This document shows, piece by piece, positions 39,545 to 49,762 of a stretch of DNA of 64,000 nucleotides. The notes beneath the pieces were generated by a model, which worked only from the letters and a program-made list of their open reading frames with translations, made no database searches and was not told where the DNA came from. This DNA comes from Polynucleobacter sp. HIN5 (GTDB lineage Bacteria; Pseudomonadota; Gammaproteobacteria; Burkholderiales; Burkholderiaceae), in the NCBI RefSeq assembly GCF_030297555.1, contig NZ_AP028136.1:744001-808000 (forward strand). The letters are read 5' to 3'. Made by a program: the position numbers and the translations under genes. Within the stretch, counting starts at the first letter, position 1. Each line of letters begins with the position of its first letter.

Positions 39545-40678
39545 ATGCGCCCAGTTCTTCATACTTTATCCTTGGCTTGCGCGGCTATTGCCCTGACTGC
39601 ATGTAGTAGCTTCAGCAGCATGACCGCTAGCGATAAGGTGGACTATAAAAAGTCTGGCGAAGTGCGCGGTCCCAATCTAGCATTACCTCCAGATTTAATT
39701 ACGGCTCAAGCAGATCGCCGCTATGTCGTTCAGGATGGTACGGCAACCATGTCGGAGTACAACCAAGCGGTCAAAAAGTCCTCCCAAATGCGTTCGAACG
39801 TGCTGACCGGTATCCCTGGGATGAAGATTGAGCGTGACGGTGATCGGCGTTGGTTGGTGGTTGATAAGTCAGCAACCGATCTTTACCCTCAAGTAAAAGA
39901 TTTTTGGCAAGAGAATGGTTTCTTACTAGTGATTGATTCACCATCGACTGGGATTATGGAAACCGACTGGGCTGAAAATCGGGCCAAGATTCCGCAGGAC
40001 ATTATTCGAAGAACCTTAGGGCGTGTGTTGGACTCTGCCTATGATTCTGGGGAGCGCGATAAATTCCGCACTCGTCTTGAGGTGCAAAAACCTGATGTCA
40101 CCGAGATCTACATTACTCACAAAGGGGCCATCGAGACCCCAGTAAAAGACAGCTCTGGGGCGATGATTACTACCCAGTGGACTGTTCGTCCAACCGACCC
40201 TGAGCTGGAAGCCGTTTTCTTGACCCGTTTGATGGAACGTCTTGGCATGACCCAAGAGCAAGCAAAGGCTCAAGTCGCGGCAACTGCCATGGCACCCAAA
40301 ACACCGAGAGCGAAGTTAGTGGAAGAGGGCTCTACCACCCGCATCGAAATGACCTCCAGCTTTGATCGTGCTTGGCGCGATGTAGGTCTTGCCTTGGATC
40401 GTTCTAACTTTACGGTTGAAGACCGTGATCGTTCACGCGGTATTTACTTTGTTCGCTACGTGAATCCAAAAGATCTAGGAGAGAGCCGCAGTTGGTTTAG
40501 TCGTACCTTTGGCTCGAGTAATGATTCAGATAAGAAGGCCAAGCTCTATCGGGTCGTGGTTCAAGTGCGAGGCGATAATCAAGTCGTCATTTTGGTGCAA
40601 GACTCCGAAGGCAAGCCCGAGAACACCGCCACTGGTAATCAGTTACTGACCACGCTTGACCGACAGCTCATTAAATAA
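39545..40678 (+). CDS. bamC: Outer membrane protein assembly factor BamC (lipoprotein)
   Basis: 377 aa lipoprotein of the BAM complex. The signal peptide ends in the lipobox ALTACSS (Cys near residue 20). An unstructured N-terminus contacts BamD, and two helix-grip domains follow (about 95-215 and 255-375). VDYKKSGEVRGPNLALPPDL is the conserved mature N-terminal segment. It lies 15 bases after dapA and is followed by a terminator. Confidence 0.92.
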   Translation: MRPVLHTLSLACAAIALTACSSFSSMTASDKVDYKKSGEVRGPNLALPPDLITAQADRRYVVQDGTATMSEYNQAVKKSSQMRSNVLTGIPGMKIERDGDRRWLVVDKSATDLYPQVKDFWQENGFLLVIDSPSTGIMETDWAENRAKIPQDIIRRTLGRVLDSAYDSGERDKFRTRLEVQKPDVTEIYITHKGAIETPVKDSSGAMITTQWTVRPTDPELEAVFLTRLMERLGMTQEQAKAQVAATAMAPKTPRAKLVEEGSTTRIEMTSSFDRAWRDVGLALDRSNFTVEDRDRSRGIYFVRYVNPKDLGESRSWFSRTFGSSNDSDKKAKLYRVVVQVRGDNQVVILVQDSEGKPENTATGNQLLTTLDRQLIK

Positions 40679-40700
40679 TCTCGGCACACTACCAAAGAAA

Positions 40701-40723
40701 AAAGGCGCTCAATGAGCGCCTTT
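40701..40723. terminator. Bidirectional intrinsic terminator between bamC and the small lipoprotein gene
   Basis: Ten-base perfect stem AAAGGCGCTC / GAGCGCCTTT with loop AAT. On the forward strand the tail is only TTTC. On the reverse strand the run TTTTTT follows the GC-rich stem, so it is the stronger terminator for the convergent lipoprotein gene. Confidence 0.88.
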
Positions 40724-40741
40724 CTTCATACAGCTTCAGAA

Positions 40742-40954
40742 TTACTTCTTGGCTGGAGCGGCTGGTGCAGCAGGAGCCGCAGGAGCAGCAGGAGCAGCAG
40801 GAGCAGCAGGAGCAGCAGCAGGAGCAGCACCGTCAGCTGGTTTAGCATCAGCAGCAGGAGCGGCTGGAGCAGCAGCTGGTTTAGCTTCTTCTTTCTTACC
40901 GCAAGCAGATAAAGCAACGGCCAACATCGCGGCCAAGAGGAGTGACTTCTTCAT
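40742..40954 (-). CDS. Small Ala/Pro-repeat lipoprotein
   Basis: 70 aa. ATG at 40954 follows a GGAAA box; a longer frame from 41023 has no such site. A lipoprotein signal MKKSLLLAAMLAVALSAC has its lipobox Cys at about residue 18, followed by GKKEEAKP. The rest is almost wholly Ala, Pro and a few Asp/Lys, ending in an array of Pro-Ala-Ala triplets and KK. Such low-complexity tails may span periplasm or envelope. The function is unknown. Confidence 0.75.
   Translation of the reverse strand: MKKSLLLAAMLAVALSACGKKEEAKPAAAPAAPAADAKPADGAAPAAAPAAPAAPAAPAAPAAPAAPAKK
40766..40829. repeat. Short tandem repeat (GCAGGAGCA units) within the lipoprotein gene
   Basis: About seven near-perfect copies of a nine-base unit (GCAGGAGCA with one GCC variant and one extra GCA). 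On the reverse strand they encode Ala-Pro-Ala-type triplets. Unit length is a multiple of three, so copy-number changes would alter protein length without breaking the frame. Confidence 0.8.
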
Positions 40955-41072
40955 TGATTTATTTCCTTTAAATTTAAGACGATTTACATCAATTACCGGT
41001 AATTGTTGTAAGACCTTGAGCACATATTACGGATGCAATACGACTCAGATCCATTGATGATTATAGCAATCA

Positions 41073-42422
41073 CTACATTATTTGTTCAACGCCATCCGGC
41101 AAAATGGGCACCTGCTCAAGTGATAGCCAACCAACGCAATAGGCTTCGTACAGTGAGTTGTCTTTTGTTAAAGGTGGGAGATCCAGCCCCCGATCGGTCT
41201 TTTCCGAATGCACCCTTGATAAATCCTTATATTTGCTGGCTTTTTGTATTCGCCCTTGGGTGAGGAAGTGCTGCTGCGCTAGTGTTTGCCAGGCTTTGAC
41301 AGTGGCCCGATCCTGCCCTTCAGTCACCGCATCCCCATTGCAAAAAACGGTCTCACCACGGATCAATAATCGGGTTTGGGGATGGGGTACCAAGGCCATT
41401 TTCTGCAGACAGGCTCGAACTGCGCGGGGACTCAAGACTGGGTCGGGTGGGGTAAAGATTGCATGGGGTTTCGGTTCACTCAAGTAAGCGGTAATCCCAT
41501 CAATGAACGCAGGGTTCTGATCGAAAGAGATAGTCTGAATTCGTTGGCGGATTTCATCTTCGAGTTGTGAGGGCAGACGCGCAGGATCAGAGGAGGCTTT
41601 CTGTTTCGGATCTGCATACATCGCTGCGAGTGCAGGGTCGGACTCTAGGGATTCAGCAAGACGCCATAAACCTTCACTAATGAGCTCACGGTAGGAGGGT
41701 GACCGAAACCCCACCGACCAGGTTTGACAGCCCGCATCGAGCGCCACTCCCTCGTGGGCAATATGGGGTGGTAGATACAGTAAATCACCAGGCTCTAATA
41801 CCCATTCCTGTTCAGGCTTAAAGCGTGCAAGGATCTTGAGTGGTAAATCAGGGCGCAAGCTTAGATCGGCCTGCCCAGAAATTTTCCAGCGGCGTCGACC
41901 TTCCATCTGGATTAAAAATACATCGTAGGAGTCGACATGGGGACCCACACCACCCCCAATACCCGCGATGCTGATCATTAGGTCATCTAGGCGTGCGTCG
42001 GGAATAAACCGAAACCAGGATAAAACATGGGCGGCAGCTGGGTGCCGTGCTTCAATTCCTTGGATCAATAGCGTCCAATCTCGAGCGCTGCTCGCGGGGA
42101 TCTCTTTTTTCCGAAACGGACCGTGTTGCAGACGCCATGGTTTAGCTTTCACTAGACGCCCCTCGCTCAGACCATCGCATGCATATCCAAATAGGGCTTT
42201 ATCAGAGATTGGACTTAACATTGGAAAGCCAGCATTCTTGCTCAGTGCAAAAGCGGGTATGGCTTGGCGGACCAGGAGTGGACATTTATGCCAATACTTC
42301 TGCATAAATATTTGGGGACTCAGATTGCCCAAAAGTGGCCACGGCAGATCAAGCGGTAGTGTGGCTGGGGCTTTGGGGGGTTGGTAGCGAGCGCGAGTCT
42401 TAGTCAAGTAAAATAGCCTCAT
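41073..42422 (-). CDS. roxA: Cupin/JmjC ribosomal oxygenase, RoxA/YcfD-like
   Basis: 449 aa Fe(II)/2-oxoglutarate oxygenase. The metal triad is HxD in GPHVDSYDVFLIQMEG plus the distal His in LPPHIAHEGVAL. The N-terminal FMQKYWHKCPLLVRQA is the usual start of RoxA, which hydroxylates an Arg of ribosomal protein L16. It is divergent from slyD over 17 bases. Confidence 0.87.
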   Translation of the reverse strand: MRLFYLTKTRARYQPPKAPATLPLDLPWPLLGNLSPQIFMQKYWHKCPLLVRQAIPAFALSKNAGFPMLSPISDKALFGYACDGLSEGRLVKAKPWRLQHGPFRKKEIPASSARDWTLLIQGIEARHPAAAHVLSWFRFIPDARLDDLMISIAGIGGGVGPHVDSYDVFLIQMEGRRRWKISGQADLSLRPDLPLKILARFKPEQEWVLEPGDLLYLPPHIAHEGVALDAGCQTWSVGFRSPSYRELISEGLWRLAESLESDPALAAMYADPKQKASSDPARLPSQLEDEIRQRIQTISFDQNPAFIDGITAYLSEPKPHAIFTPPDPVLSPRAVRACLQKMALVPHPQTRLLIRGETVFCNGDAVTEGQDRATVKAWQTLAQQHFLTQGRIQKASKYKDLSRVHSEKTDRGLDLPPLTKDNSLYEAYCVGWLSLEQVPILPDGVEQIM

Positions 42423-42439
42423 TAAGGAAATACATCGCT

Positions 42440-43060
42440 ATGAAGATTGAAAAAAATACCATCGTATCTCTTCGTTACAAACTTAGCGATGCTCAAAACA
42501 ATATTATCGAAGAACCCGATACCCCGATGGTTTATCTGCACGGGGGATACGCAGGAACCTTCCCAAAGATTGAGAGTTTATTGGATGGCAAAGATATTGG
42601 CTTTGAGACCACGGTTCAACTCGAACCTCAAGATGCATTCGGAGAATACGACCCCAATCTTCTCAAAATAGAACCGCGCGAGCGCTTCCCCGAGCCATTG
42701 GAGATTGGTATGCAATTTGAAGGCGTACCTGAGGAACAAAGTGCCGAAGAGATTGAAGCTGCCGAAGCCGATGAGGTGGATGATGAGGACGATCAAGAAT
42801 CGGATACCTTAATCTATACCGTGACCGACCTCGCTGATAAACAAGTCGTGCTCGATGGTAATCATCCGCTTGCTGGAATGGCACTGCGCTTCTGGTTGCA
42901 GGTTGAAGACGTTCGTCAGGCGACTGACGATGAGATTGCCAATCAACATCCGCAAAATGAAGACGGCTTTGGGATGGACCTAGCCGATGATGATGATCTG
43001 GATGATCTCGATTTATCGGGCACAGGGCAACGCGACCAAGGTCCACGAACCCTGCACTAA
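42440..43060 (+). CDS. slyD: SlyD-type FKBP peptidyl-prolyl isomerase
   Basis: 206 aa. The N-terminal FKBP half has DTPMVYLHGGYAG and a loop that in SlyD proteins carries the insert-in-flap chaperone domain (about 70-155). This insert contains an extra acidic run (about 95-120, mostly Glu, Asp and Ala) not found in E. coli SlyD. The C-terminus is Asp-rich (about 180-196) rather than His-rich, so nickel storage through a His tail is not expected. Confidence 0.85.
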   Translation: MKIEKNTIVSLRYKLSDAQNNIIEEPDTPMVYLHGGYAGTFPKIESLLDGKDIGFETTVQLEPQDAFGEYDPNLLKIEPRERFPEPLEIGMQFEGVPEEQSAEEIEAAEADEVDDEDDQESDTLIYTVTDLADKQVVLDGNHPLAGMALRFWLQVEDVRQATDDEIANQHPQNEDGFGMDLADDDDLDDLDLSGTGQRDQGPRTLH

Positions 43061-43084
43061 TGGGCTTACACCCAAAGTAGCGCC

Positions 43085-43843
43085 TTATTCTTTGAGAAGA
43101 TTTTTGATGGCGTCGAGCTCGCGCTGCGTTTCTTCATGCGCTTGCGTGTCGCTGGCCTTACCACCCAACTTCGCCAAGGCCTCTTCAAGGGCTTTGATCT
43201 TGTGTTCTTGTTCGATGGTGGCATCAATCAAACTCTTCAATGCTAACGAAACAGGGTCATCTGCATTCGGTGTAATGCCATATGCCGAGAAACTTGCTTT
43301 GCTGGCATCGCTAGCCTCCTTCGGAAGATCGGGATGCAAGATCCGAGCTGGCACACCCACTGCTGTTGCACCCGCAGGTATCTCTTTGAGAACCACTGCA
43401 TTCGATCCAATCCGAGCACCATCGCCCACAGTAAATCCACCTAACACCTTGGCTCCCGCACTCACGACCACGCCTTTACCAAGCGTGGGGTGACGTTTGA
43501 CACCCTTGTAGAGCGAGGTACCACCCAAAGTCACCCCTTGATAGATTGTGGTGTCATCGCCAATCTCTGCGGTCTCGCCAATCACAATGCCAAGGCCATG
43601 ATCTAAAAATACCCGACGGCCGATGTGTGCACCTGGATGAATCTCAATATTGGTCAGAAAACGTGCCAGCGATGCCAGAAAACGGGCGGGCCATTTAAGA
43701 CCGAGATTCCATAGGGCATGATTGAGACGATGTAGCCAAATCGCATGTAAACCGGGGTAGCAGGTGATTACCTCCAGCCGGTGCCGTGCAGCAGGATCCC
43801 GCGCAATAATCGCGTCTACATCTTCAAATAGAGAACTCAACAT
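43085..43843 (-). CDS. cysE: Serine O-acetyltransferase
   Basis: 252 aa. First step of cysteine synthesis: acetyl-CoA plus serine to O-acetylserine. The N-terminal helical domain is VDAIIARDPAARHRLEVITCYPGLHAIWLHRL. The left-handed beta-helix hexapeptide repeats follow, with HPGAHIGRRVFLDHGLGIVIGETAEIGDDTTIYQGVTLGG-type residues holding the catalytic His and Asp. The C-terminal tail is long and charged. It lies 23 bases after trmJ. Confidence 0.95.
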   Translation of the reverse strand: MLSSLFEDVDAIIARDPAARHRLEVITCYPGLHAIWLHRLNHALWNLGLKWPARFLASLARFLTNIEIHPGAHIGRRVFLDHGLGIVIGETAEIGDDTTIYQGVTLGGTSLYKGVKRHPTLGKGVVVSAGAKVLGGFTVGDGARIGSNAVVLKEIPAGATAVGVPARILHPDLPKEASDASKASFSAYGITPNADDPVSLALKSLIDATIEQEHKIKALEEALAKLGGKASDTQAHEETQRELDAIKNLLKE

Positions 43844-43866
43844 AAGGATAGTGTAATCCGTGCGCC

Positions 43867-44622
43867 TTATTTTCTCAGGAGCATTTGTTTGGCAATGCCG
43901 CGTAAGAGATCAATCTCCTCTTTGCGTAAGCGAGTTCTGGCAAACAGCGCTTGCAGACGCGGCATGAGCTTCTTGGGATTTTTAGGATCCAAATAGCCAA
44001 TCGCCTCTAAGCCTGCTTGCCAATGGTCGAGCATGGCAGCAACAGCCGCAGGATCAGCAAGTTCTGAGAGCTCCTCATTCGCAACCGATGGCGATGGATC
44101 TTGGAGAAGGGCTTGGCGCAACCCAAATGCACAGACCATCATAGCCTGGGCCAGATTTAATGAGGGATATGCAGGATTGGCGGGCAAGAAGACCCGGTGG
44201 GTGCAATAGGCAAGATCTTCATTCTCAAGCCCAGTCCGCTCAGGACCAAATACCAATGCAACCGAGCGGTTCGATTGCAATGCATCGGTGAGCAAATGAA
44301 GACCATCTGCCCAAGATAGTGGGGGTGGACCAAACTCTCGATCGCGACTGGTTAAGCCCAGTACCACGGCACACCCTTGAATACTGGAAGAGAGCATGTC
44401 GTGAGTATTGGACTGAGCCAATACATCACTGGCACCACTGGCTAATGCCATCGCATCGGGGTGGGTATGCATGGCCGGTTCGCGGGGCCGTACCAGATGC
44501 AGCGTATCAAACCCCATGGTTTTGAGGGCACGCGCCGCTGAACCAATATTGCCCGCATGACTGGTTTCGACCATGATCCAGCGGACCTGGTCGCTGTATT
44601 GAGTAAAGGGAGTCTGAGCCAT
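43867..44622 (-). CDS. trmJ: tRNA (cytidine/uridine-2'-O-)-methyltransferase TrmJ-like
   Basis: 251 aa SPOUT-family RNA 2'-O-methyltransferase. N-terminal IMVETSHAGNIGSAARALKTMGF, then VALVFGPERTGLENEDLAYC and LNLAQAMMVCAFGLR, which form the SAM-binding knot. A C-terminal helical extension dimerises. TrmJ methylates position 32 of tRNAs in other bacteria. Divergent from suhB and upstream of cysE. Confidence 0.9.
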   Translation of the reverse strand: MAQTPFTQYSDQVRWIMVETSHAGNIGSAARALKTMGFDTLHLVRPREPAMHTHPDAMALASGASDVLAQSNTHDMLSSSIQGCAVVLGLTSRDREFGPPPLSWADGLHLLTDALQSNRSVALVFGPERTGLENEDLAYCTHRVFLPANPAYPSLNLAQAMMVCAFGLRQALLQDPSPSVANEELSELADPAAVAAMLDHWQAGLEAIGYLDPKNPKKLMPRLQALFARTRLRKEEIDLLRGIAKQMLLRK

Positions 44623-44702
44623 GAATGAATTCGTTTAGAATGTCGTTATTGCGCTAGAGACCTTGTCGACTAGTTTGTTCTTATTTAATTTGTCCACTTA
44701 TT

Positions 44703-45497
44703 ATGCACCCCATGTTAAACGTGGCTGTGAAAGCCGCTCGCCGTGCCGCAACGATTATCAATCGTGCATCACTCAATTTAGAGCGTTTGCAAATTGATCG
44801 CAAGCAACATAATGATTATGTAACCGAAGTGGACAAAGCCGCCGAAGAGGCGATTATCGAGACCCTCAGCGAAGCCTATCCAAGCCATGGTTTTTTGGCC
44901 GAGGAAACGGGCGAAGCCACGAATGGCTCCGATCACATTTGGATCATTGATCCCTTAGATGGCACCACCAACTTTATTCATGGATTTCCGCAATACGCGG
45001 TATCGATCGCTCTTTCGGTGAATGGCGTTGTGACCCAAGGCGTAGTCTACGACCCCAATCGGGATGAGCTGTTCACTGCTACCAAGGGCAGTGGCGCCTA
45101 TGTGGATCGCCGCCGCTTGCGAGTGGCCGAGCAAACCAAATTAGAGAATGCATTACTCGGTACAGGATTTCCGTATCGACACGATCAAGACGTGGATCTC
45201 TACTTGAAAATCTTCGCTGACATGACTCGCCAATGCGCGGGTCTGCGACGTCCTGGTGCAGCCTCCCTGGATCTTGTCTATGTAGCAGCGGGCCGCTATG
45301 ACGGATTCTTTGAGAGTGAACTCAAGCCCTGGGATATGGCAGCAGGGGCCCTGATTGTCACCGAGGCTGGTGGCCTTGTTGGAAACTACCGTGGCGAAGA
45401 AGGCTTTATGGAAAGCGGTGAGATTATGGCCGCCAACCCGAGGATCTTTGCCCAAATGGCAAATATTCTTAGCAAGTACTCAAGAACAGCTACGTAG
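44703..45497 (+). CDS. suhB: Inositol-1-monophosphatase family protein
   Basis: 264 aa. Mg-dependent phosphatase motifs: [24 protein letters not shown] (metal site Asp residues) and [18 protein letters not shown]. SuhB also acts as a cofactor of rRNA transcription antitermination in E. coli. Divergent from trmJ, the usual arrangement in these bacteria. The 3' end overlaps lpxH by eight bases, convergent. Confidence 0.93.
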   Translation: MHPMLNVAVKAARRAATIINRASLNLERLQIDRKQHNDYVTEVDKAAEEAIIETLSEAYPSHGFLAEETGEATNGSDHIWIIDPLDGTTNFIHGFPQYAVSIALSVNGVVTQGVVYDPNRDELFTATKGSGAYVDRRRLRVAEQTKLENALLGTGFPYRHDQDVDLYLKIFADMTRQCAGLRRPGAASLDLVYVAAGRYDGFFESELKPWDMAAGALIVTEAGGLVGNYRGEEGFMESGEIMAANPRIFAQMANILSKYSRTAT

Positions 45498-46278
45498 ATT
45501 TCACCAAATCAATGTAGCGCACACCATTGAGGTCAATGCGCAAGGCGCTTGCTTTTGGTAACACGGTCTCCGGATGATCTAGATCCCAGTCAGAGAGTAC
45601 ATAGCGTTGCCATTCTTTATTACCCATACTTTCATGGTGCCGTGCCGGTAAATGGGTATGCCCATGAATCAGACGCTCGGAGCCGTAGGCTCCCATCAGG
45701 TTGGCACAGGCCACCAAGGTGACATCGCCCTTATAGCGAGCGACATCCGGGGTATATCGCGCTGCGCGCTCATACTTTGCCGTGCTATTGCTGCGCAAGG
45801 TACGGGCAATCCCACGTCGCCACTCCAGGGGGAGTCGCAAAAATAATTTTTGGAGCCAGGGCTTGCGTACCCATTTACGAAACACCTGATAGCCAAGATC
45901 ATTGGTGCACAGCGCATCACCATGACTAATGACCCATTCATCCCCAGCGATCATGACCTTGGACGGATCGGGCAGCAGCTGCATCCCAGATTTCTTGAGA
46001 AAGTCTTGGCCGATTAAAAAGTCACGGTTGCCATGAATGTAATAGGTTTTGGTCTTGCTGGATAAAGCAAAGAGCGCTCGCAGGACCTCTTGCTGAAATG
46101 GCGAACGTGCGCCAGCATCATCGCCCACCCAGTATTCAAAGAGATCACCCAAAATAAATACCGACTCGACATCGTTCGTTTCTTTTTCAATAAAGTCAAA
46201 GAAACGCTGAGCCGTTAAGGGCATCGACGGGGTAAGATGAAGATCGGAGATCAGCAGGGCGCTGGCGTGCTCTTGCAT
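45490..46278 (-). CDS. lpxH: UDP-2,3-diacylglucosamine diphosphatase
   Basis: 262 aa calcineurin-like phosphoesterase of lipid A biosynthesis. Metal-binding motifs: ISDLHL (Asp, His), [33 protein letters not shown] and the late [10 protein letters not shown]. It forms a reverse-strand pair with ppiB, 15 bases apart. Confidence 0.92.
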   Translation of the reverse strand: MQEHASALLISDLHLTPSMPLTAQRFFDFIEKETNDVESVFILGDLFEYWVGDDAGARSPFQQEVLRALFALSSKTKTYYIHGNRDFLIGQDFLKKSGMQLLPDPSKVMIAGDEWVISHGDALCTNDLGYQVFRKWVRKPWLQKLFLRLPLEWRRGIARTLRSNSTAKYERAARYTPDVARYKGDVTLVACANLMGAYGSERLIHGHTHLPARHHESMGNKEWQRYVLSDWDLDHPETVLPKASALRIDLNGVRYIDLVKST

Positions 46279-46293
46279 GCTTAGATCAAAGTA

Positions 46294-46797
46294 TTAGTCG
46301 GCAATGACCGATGCTTGCTCAATCACCACATCTTCAGTCGGAACATCCTGGTGGTACCCAGCATTGCCAGTCTTAACCTTCTTAATCTTATCAACCACAT
46401 CCATGCCATTACTTACTTTTCCAAACACGGCATAGCCCCAACCCTGTGGAGTGGGAGCAGTGTGATTAAGAAAATCATTGTCATTAACGTTAATAAAAAA
46501 CTGAGCGGTGGCTGAATGTGGATCGCTAGTACGTGCCATCGCAATCGTGCCGCGTTCATTCTTTAAGCCATTATTTGCCTCGTTCTCAATTTGATCGAGC
46601 GTCGACTTCTGCTTCATGCCCGCTGCCATACCGCCACCCTGAATCATGAAGTTATCAATCACCCGATGAAAAATCGTGCCATCGTAATGGCCACTCTTTA
46701 CATAGGCCAAAAAGTTAGCAACGGATTTTGGTGCCTTGGCAGCATCGAGCTCAAGGGTGATATCACCGTGATTGGTTTTTAGAAGAACGCTTGGCAT
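46294..46797 (-). CDS. ppiB: Cytoplasmic peptidyl-prolyl isomerase B (cyclophilin)
   Basis: 167 aa with no signal peptide, so cytoplasmic. Cyclophilin motifs: [14 protein letters not shown], the catalytic Arg, [20 protein letters not shown] and [19 protein letters not shown]. It lies between the TPR-protein gene and lpxH. Confidence 0.94.
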   Translation of the reverse strand: MPSVLLKTNHGDITLELDAAKAPKSVANFLAYVKSGHYDGTIFHRVIDNFMIQGGGMAAGMKQKSTLDQIENEANNGLKNERGTIAMARTSDPHSATAQFFINVNDNDFLNHTAPTPQGWGYAVFGKVSNGMDVVDKIKKVKTGNAGYHQDVPTEDVVIEQASVIAD

Positions 46798-46808
46798 AAA
46801 TAACTCTC

Positions 46809-47597
46809 TTATGGTTTAGAAATCGAGGGATTAGGTTGGCTACTGGGTTTGGGTGGCGGAGGGTTCAAGATCTCCTTGATGGCCCGGGCCCGCTGCCCAT
46901 ACTCACGTTGGCTGGGTTGAAGTTTACTCGCACTGGAGTAATAGCGATCGGCTAGGCGCAAGTACACCTCTGCAAGATTGCCCTGGGCCAGCACATAGTC
47001 AGGCCTTAGTTTGAGGGCGAGCTCTAAATAATCGCGGGCCTCAATCCATTGCCCTTGATTGGCTGCCAATGCAGCTAGATTGTTATAGGGCTCTGGTAAC
47101 TCCGGAAACTGCTGGGTAATCTCGATCCAGGTTGCGCGTGCTGCATTGACATCACGCAATTCCACTTGTAGGCGCGCCTTGATAAATCGTAGTTGCACAT
47201 TGCGCGGCGTTTTCACCAAAGCCGCATCAATCGCTTTGATGGCGTCCGGATATTTGCGTTCCTTGATCAGTTTCTCGATATGCGTGGGAATCGCATTTTT
47301 CATGACCGGATCGGGCTCAATAATCAAAAAGGACAGAAACGGCACCGCGATGGATTCTGAAAGTTGGTTATTGCCTGTTTCTGGATTGGGGTTGGTGCTC
47401 ATGCGCGGTGGATCGGTTGGACCATAGCCACCAAGGTAGGGTTGGGGATTGCTGCTTGTGGAAGAGGGCTGCGCAACACTCGTACCCATTGCCATGAGGC
47501 TCAATAGCATTAGCCAACATGGTGGGATCTTGCTTAATTTTCTGGAGATTGGGGCATTGGCTGTCATGGCAAGAAGATCACTAAGAAGGCGCATCAT
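46809..47597 (-). CDS. Exported tetratricopeptide-repeat protein
   Basis: 262 aa. A hydrophobic signal segment (about 24-42, [18 protein letters not shown]) follows a polar start; an internal ATG ten codons later is an alternative start. TPR-like helices run from about 105 to 235, including ALELRPDY-type repeats ([30 protein letters not shown]). The C-terminus is Pro/Ser-rich. A periplasmic or inner-membrane-anchored scaffolding role is likely; the partner is unknown. Confidence 0.75.
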   Translation of the reverse strand: MMRLLSDLLAMTANAPISRKLSKIPPCWLMLLSLMAMGTSVAQPSSTSSNPQPYLGGYGPTDPPRMSTNPNPETGNNQLSESIAVPFLSFLIIEPDPVMKNAIPTHIEKLIKERKYPDAIKAIDAALVKTPRNVQLRFIKARLQVELRDVNAARATWIEITQQFPELPEPYNNLAALAANQGQWIEARDYLELALKLRPDYVLAQGNLAEVYLRLADRYYSSASKLQPSQREYGQRARAIKEILNPPPPKPSSQPNPSISKP

Positions 47598-47677
47598 TCG
47601 ATATACTCATCAGTCTAACAAATTCGTGTGCCGCTCACTCAATACCTTTCAAGCCCCGTCATCCCCAACTACTGATC

Positions 47678-49087
47678 ATGCTGTCGATTTACAACACGCT
47701 ATCGAGAACCAAAGAGGCCTTTAAACCCATTGAGCCCGGTAAGGTAAAAATGTATGTGTGCGGCATGACCGTGTACGACTATTGCCATTTGGGGCACGCG
47801 CGGGTGATGATTGTGTTTGACATGGTAGTACGCTGGTTGCGAGCCAGCGGCTATGAGGTGAACTACGTTCGTAACATCACCGATATTGATGACAAGATCA
47901 TTACCCGAGCGCTTGAGAACCAAGAACCGATTGCAGCACTCACTCAGCGTTTCATTGACGCGATGCATGCGGATGCTAAAACCCTCAATCTCCTATCACC
48001 CGATCATGAGCCGCGGGCTACTCACTACATTGCCCAGATGCAAGGATTAATTGGTCGTCTAATTGAGCGTGAGATGGCTTATCAAGGCGATGATGGCGAT
48101 GTGAACTATGCGGTACGGCAATTCCCCAGCTATGGCAAGTTATCTGGCAAATCGATTGACGAACTCCAGGCTGGTGAACGGGTCGCCATTAGCGGGGGTA
48201 AGCGTGACCCCCTTGATTTTGTGCTCTGGAAATCCGCCAAGGTCGAAGAGCCCGCTGACACTCGCTGGGCTTCTCCATGGGGAGAGGGACGTCCTGGTTG
48301 GCATATTGAGTGTTCGGCGATGTCCTGCGAGTTACTAGGACAGCATTTTGATATTCATGGCGGTGGGGCGGATTTGCAGTTTCCTCACCATGAGAACGAG
48401 ATTGCGCAAAGCGAAGGCGCGCTGTATGGATCGGGTGCCATTGATCAACCCTTTGTGCGTTACTGGATGCACAACGGCCATATCCGCGTCAACCACGAGA
48501 AGATGTCAAAATCCTTGGGCAATTTTTTCTTAATCAAAGATGTACTGGCGCAGTTTGACCCTGAGGTAGTGCGCTTCTTTATGCTTAAGGCTCATTACCG
48601 TAGCCCCATTAATTATTCTGATCATCAGCTTGAAGAAGCGCGCACCGGACTAACCCGTTTGTATACCGCGCTTAGCGAACTACCAGCTAGTCAAAGCAAT
48701 AAGGTCGACCCTACCTGGAATGACCGCTTTGTGCAAGCCATGAACGATGACTTCAATACCCCTGAGGCCTTGGCGGTGTTATTCGAGTTAGTGACCGAGA
48801 GTCATAAGACGCAGGATACGGAACGCAAGCACGTGCTTCTCAATACCCTTCATCACTTAGGTAACACGATCGGGCTTCTTTATCAGTCACCGCAACAGTT
48901 CTTGCAAAGTGGCACGCCTAAAGCCGGCTTGAGCCCAGAGCAGATTGAGGAGCAGATTGCGGCACGCCAGGCGGCCAAGCAGGCCAAGAACTTTGCCAGT
49001 GCTGACGCGATTCGTCAGCAATTACTAGACGAGGGTGTCATTTTGGAAGATAAGCCTGGTGGCCAAACCATCTGGCGACGCGCCTAA
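47678..49087 (+). CDS. cysS: Cysteine--tRNA ligase
   Basis: 469 aa class I synthetase. [19 protein letters not shown] holds the zinc Cys and the HIGH motif (HLGH). [34 protein letters not shown] carries further zinc ligands, and KMSKSLGNF is the KMSKS loop. The stop overlaps the start of the next gene by one base. Confidence 0.97.
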   Translation: MLSIYNTLSRTKEAFKPIEPGKVKMYVCGMTVYDYCHLGHARVMIVFDMVVRWLRASGYEVNYVRNITDIDDKIITRALENQEPIAALTQRFIDAMHADAKTLNLLSPDHEPRATHYIAQMQGLIGRLIEREMAYQGDDGDVNYAVRQFPSYGKLSGKSIDELQAGERVAISGGKRDPLDFVLWKSAKVEEPADTRWASPWGEGRPGWHIECSAMSCELLGQHFDIHGGGADLQFPHHENEIAQSEGALYGSGAIDQPFVRYWMHNGHIRVNHEKMSKSLGNFFLIKDVLAQFDPEVVRFFMLKAHYRSPINYSDHQLEEARTGLTRLYTALSELPASQSNKVDPTWNDRFVQAMNDDFNTPEALAVLFELVTESHKTQDTERKHVLLNTLHHLGNTIGLLYQSPQQFLQSGTPKAGLSPEQIEEQIAARQAAKQAKNFASADAIRQQLLDEGVILEDKPGGQTIWRRA

Positions 49088-49725
49088 TGCCAAAACCACG
49101 AACCAAAAAGCCAAGTTATTGGCAAGACGCCTGTGCTGAGCTCATGAAGCAAGATCGGATCTTGCGCAAACTGATTCCCAAGTATGGCGATGGAATGCTG
49201 GGAAGTCGTGGCGATGCATTCACAACCCTAGCGCGCTCGATCGTTGGGCAGCAAATTTCAGTGGCTGCTGCACAATCGGTGTGGAACCGAACCTTGGAGA
49301 CTCTGAGTCACGAGGTAACGCCGAAACGCGTGCTCGATACTAAACATGACGCCTTACGCGCTTCCGGCCTATCCATGCGCAAGGTGGAGTACATCCGCGA
49401 CCTCGCCGATCACTTTCATCATGGACGCTTGCAAACCGAGCGTTGGCCCAAAATGGACGATGAGGAGCTGATTAAGGAGTTGAGTGCGATTCGGGGGATT
49501 GGGCGCTGGACCGCTGAGATGTTTCTGATCTTTAATTTGATGCGTCCCAATGTACTGCCGCTCGACGATATAGGGCTCATTCGGGCGATCTCGATCAATT
49601 ATTTTAGTGGCGAGCCCGTAACCCGTCATGAGGCCCGCGAGGTGGCGGCCAATTGGGCGCCATGGCGGACTGTGGCCACTTGGTATATGTGGCGCAGCAT
49701 TGACCCCATTCCCGTGGAGTACTAA
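49087..49725 (+). CDS. AlkA-type DNA-3-methyladenine glycosylase (HhH-GPD)
   Basis: 212 aa HhH-GPD base-excision glycosylase. IVGQQISVAAAQSVWNR is the early helix pair. LSAIRGIGRWTAEMFLIF is the helix-hairpin-helix, with the catalytic Asp in PNVLPLDDIGL. It lacks the N-terminal domain of E. coli AlkA, so it is the short form. One-base overlap with cysS; accA follows. Confidence 0.9.
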   Translation: MPKPRTKKPSYWQDACAELMKQDRILRKLIPKYGDGMLGSRGDAFTTLARSIVGQQISVAAAQSVWNRTLETLSHEVTPKRVLDTKHDALRASGLSMRKVEYIRDLADHFHHGRLQTERWPKMDDEELIKELSAIRGIGRWTAEMFLIFNLMRPNVLPLDDIGLIRAISINYFSGEPVTRHEAREVAANWAPWRTVATWYMWRSIDPIPVEY

Positions 49726-49762
49726 TTTTGGGGTAAACCCAAAAAGCACATAAAATTAGGCC

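Noticed and set aside
40766-40829. The tandem GCAGGAGCA array as a CRISPR or noncoding repeat
   Set aside because: Units are nine bases with no spacers and they encode Ala/Pro triplets inside a lipoprotein frame with signal peptide and lipobox; it is a coding microsatellite.
44663-44691. Possible suhB promoter TTGTCG, 17 bases, TAATTT
   Set aside because: The -10 box matches the consensus at only three positions; position is sensible but sequence support is too thin.
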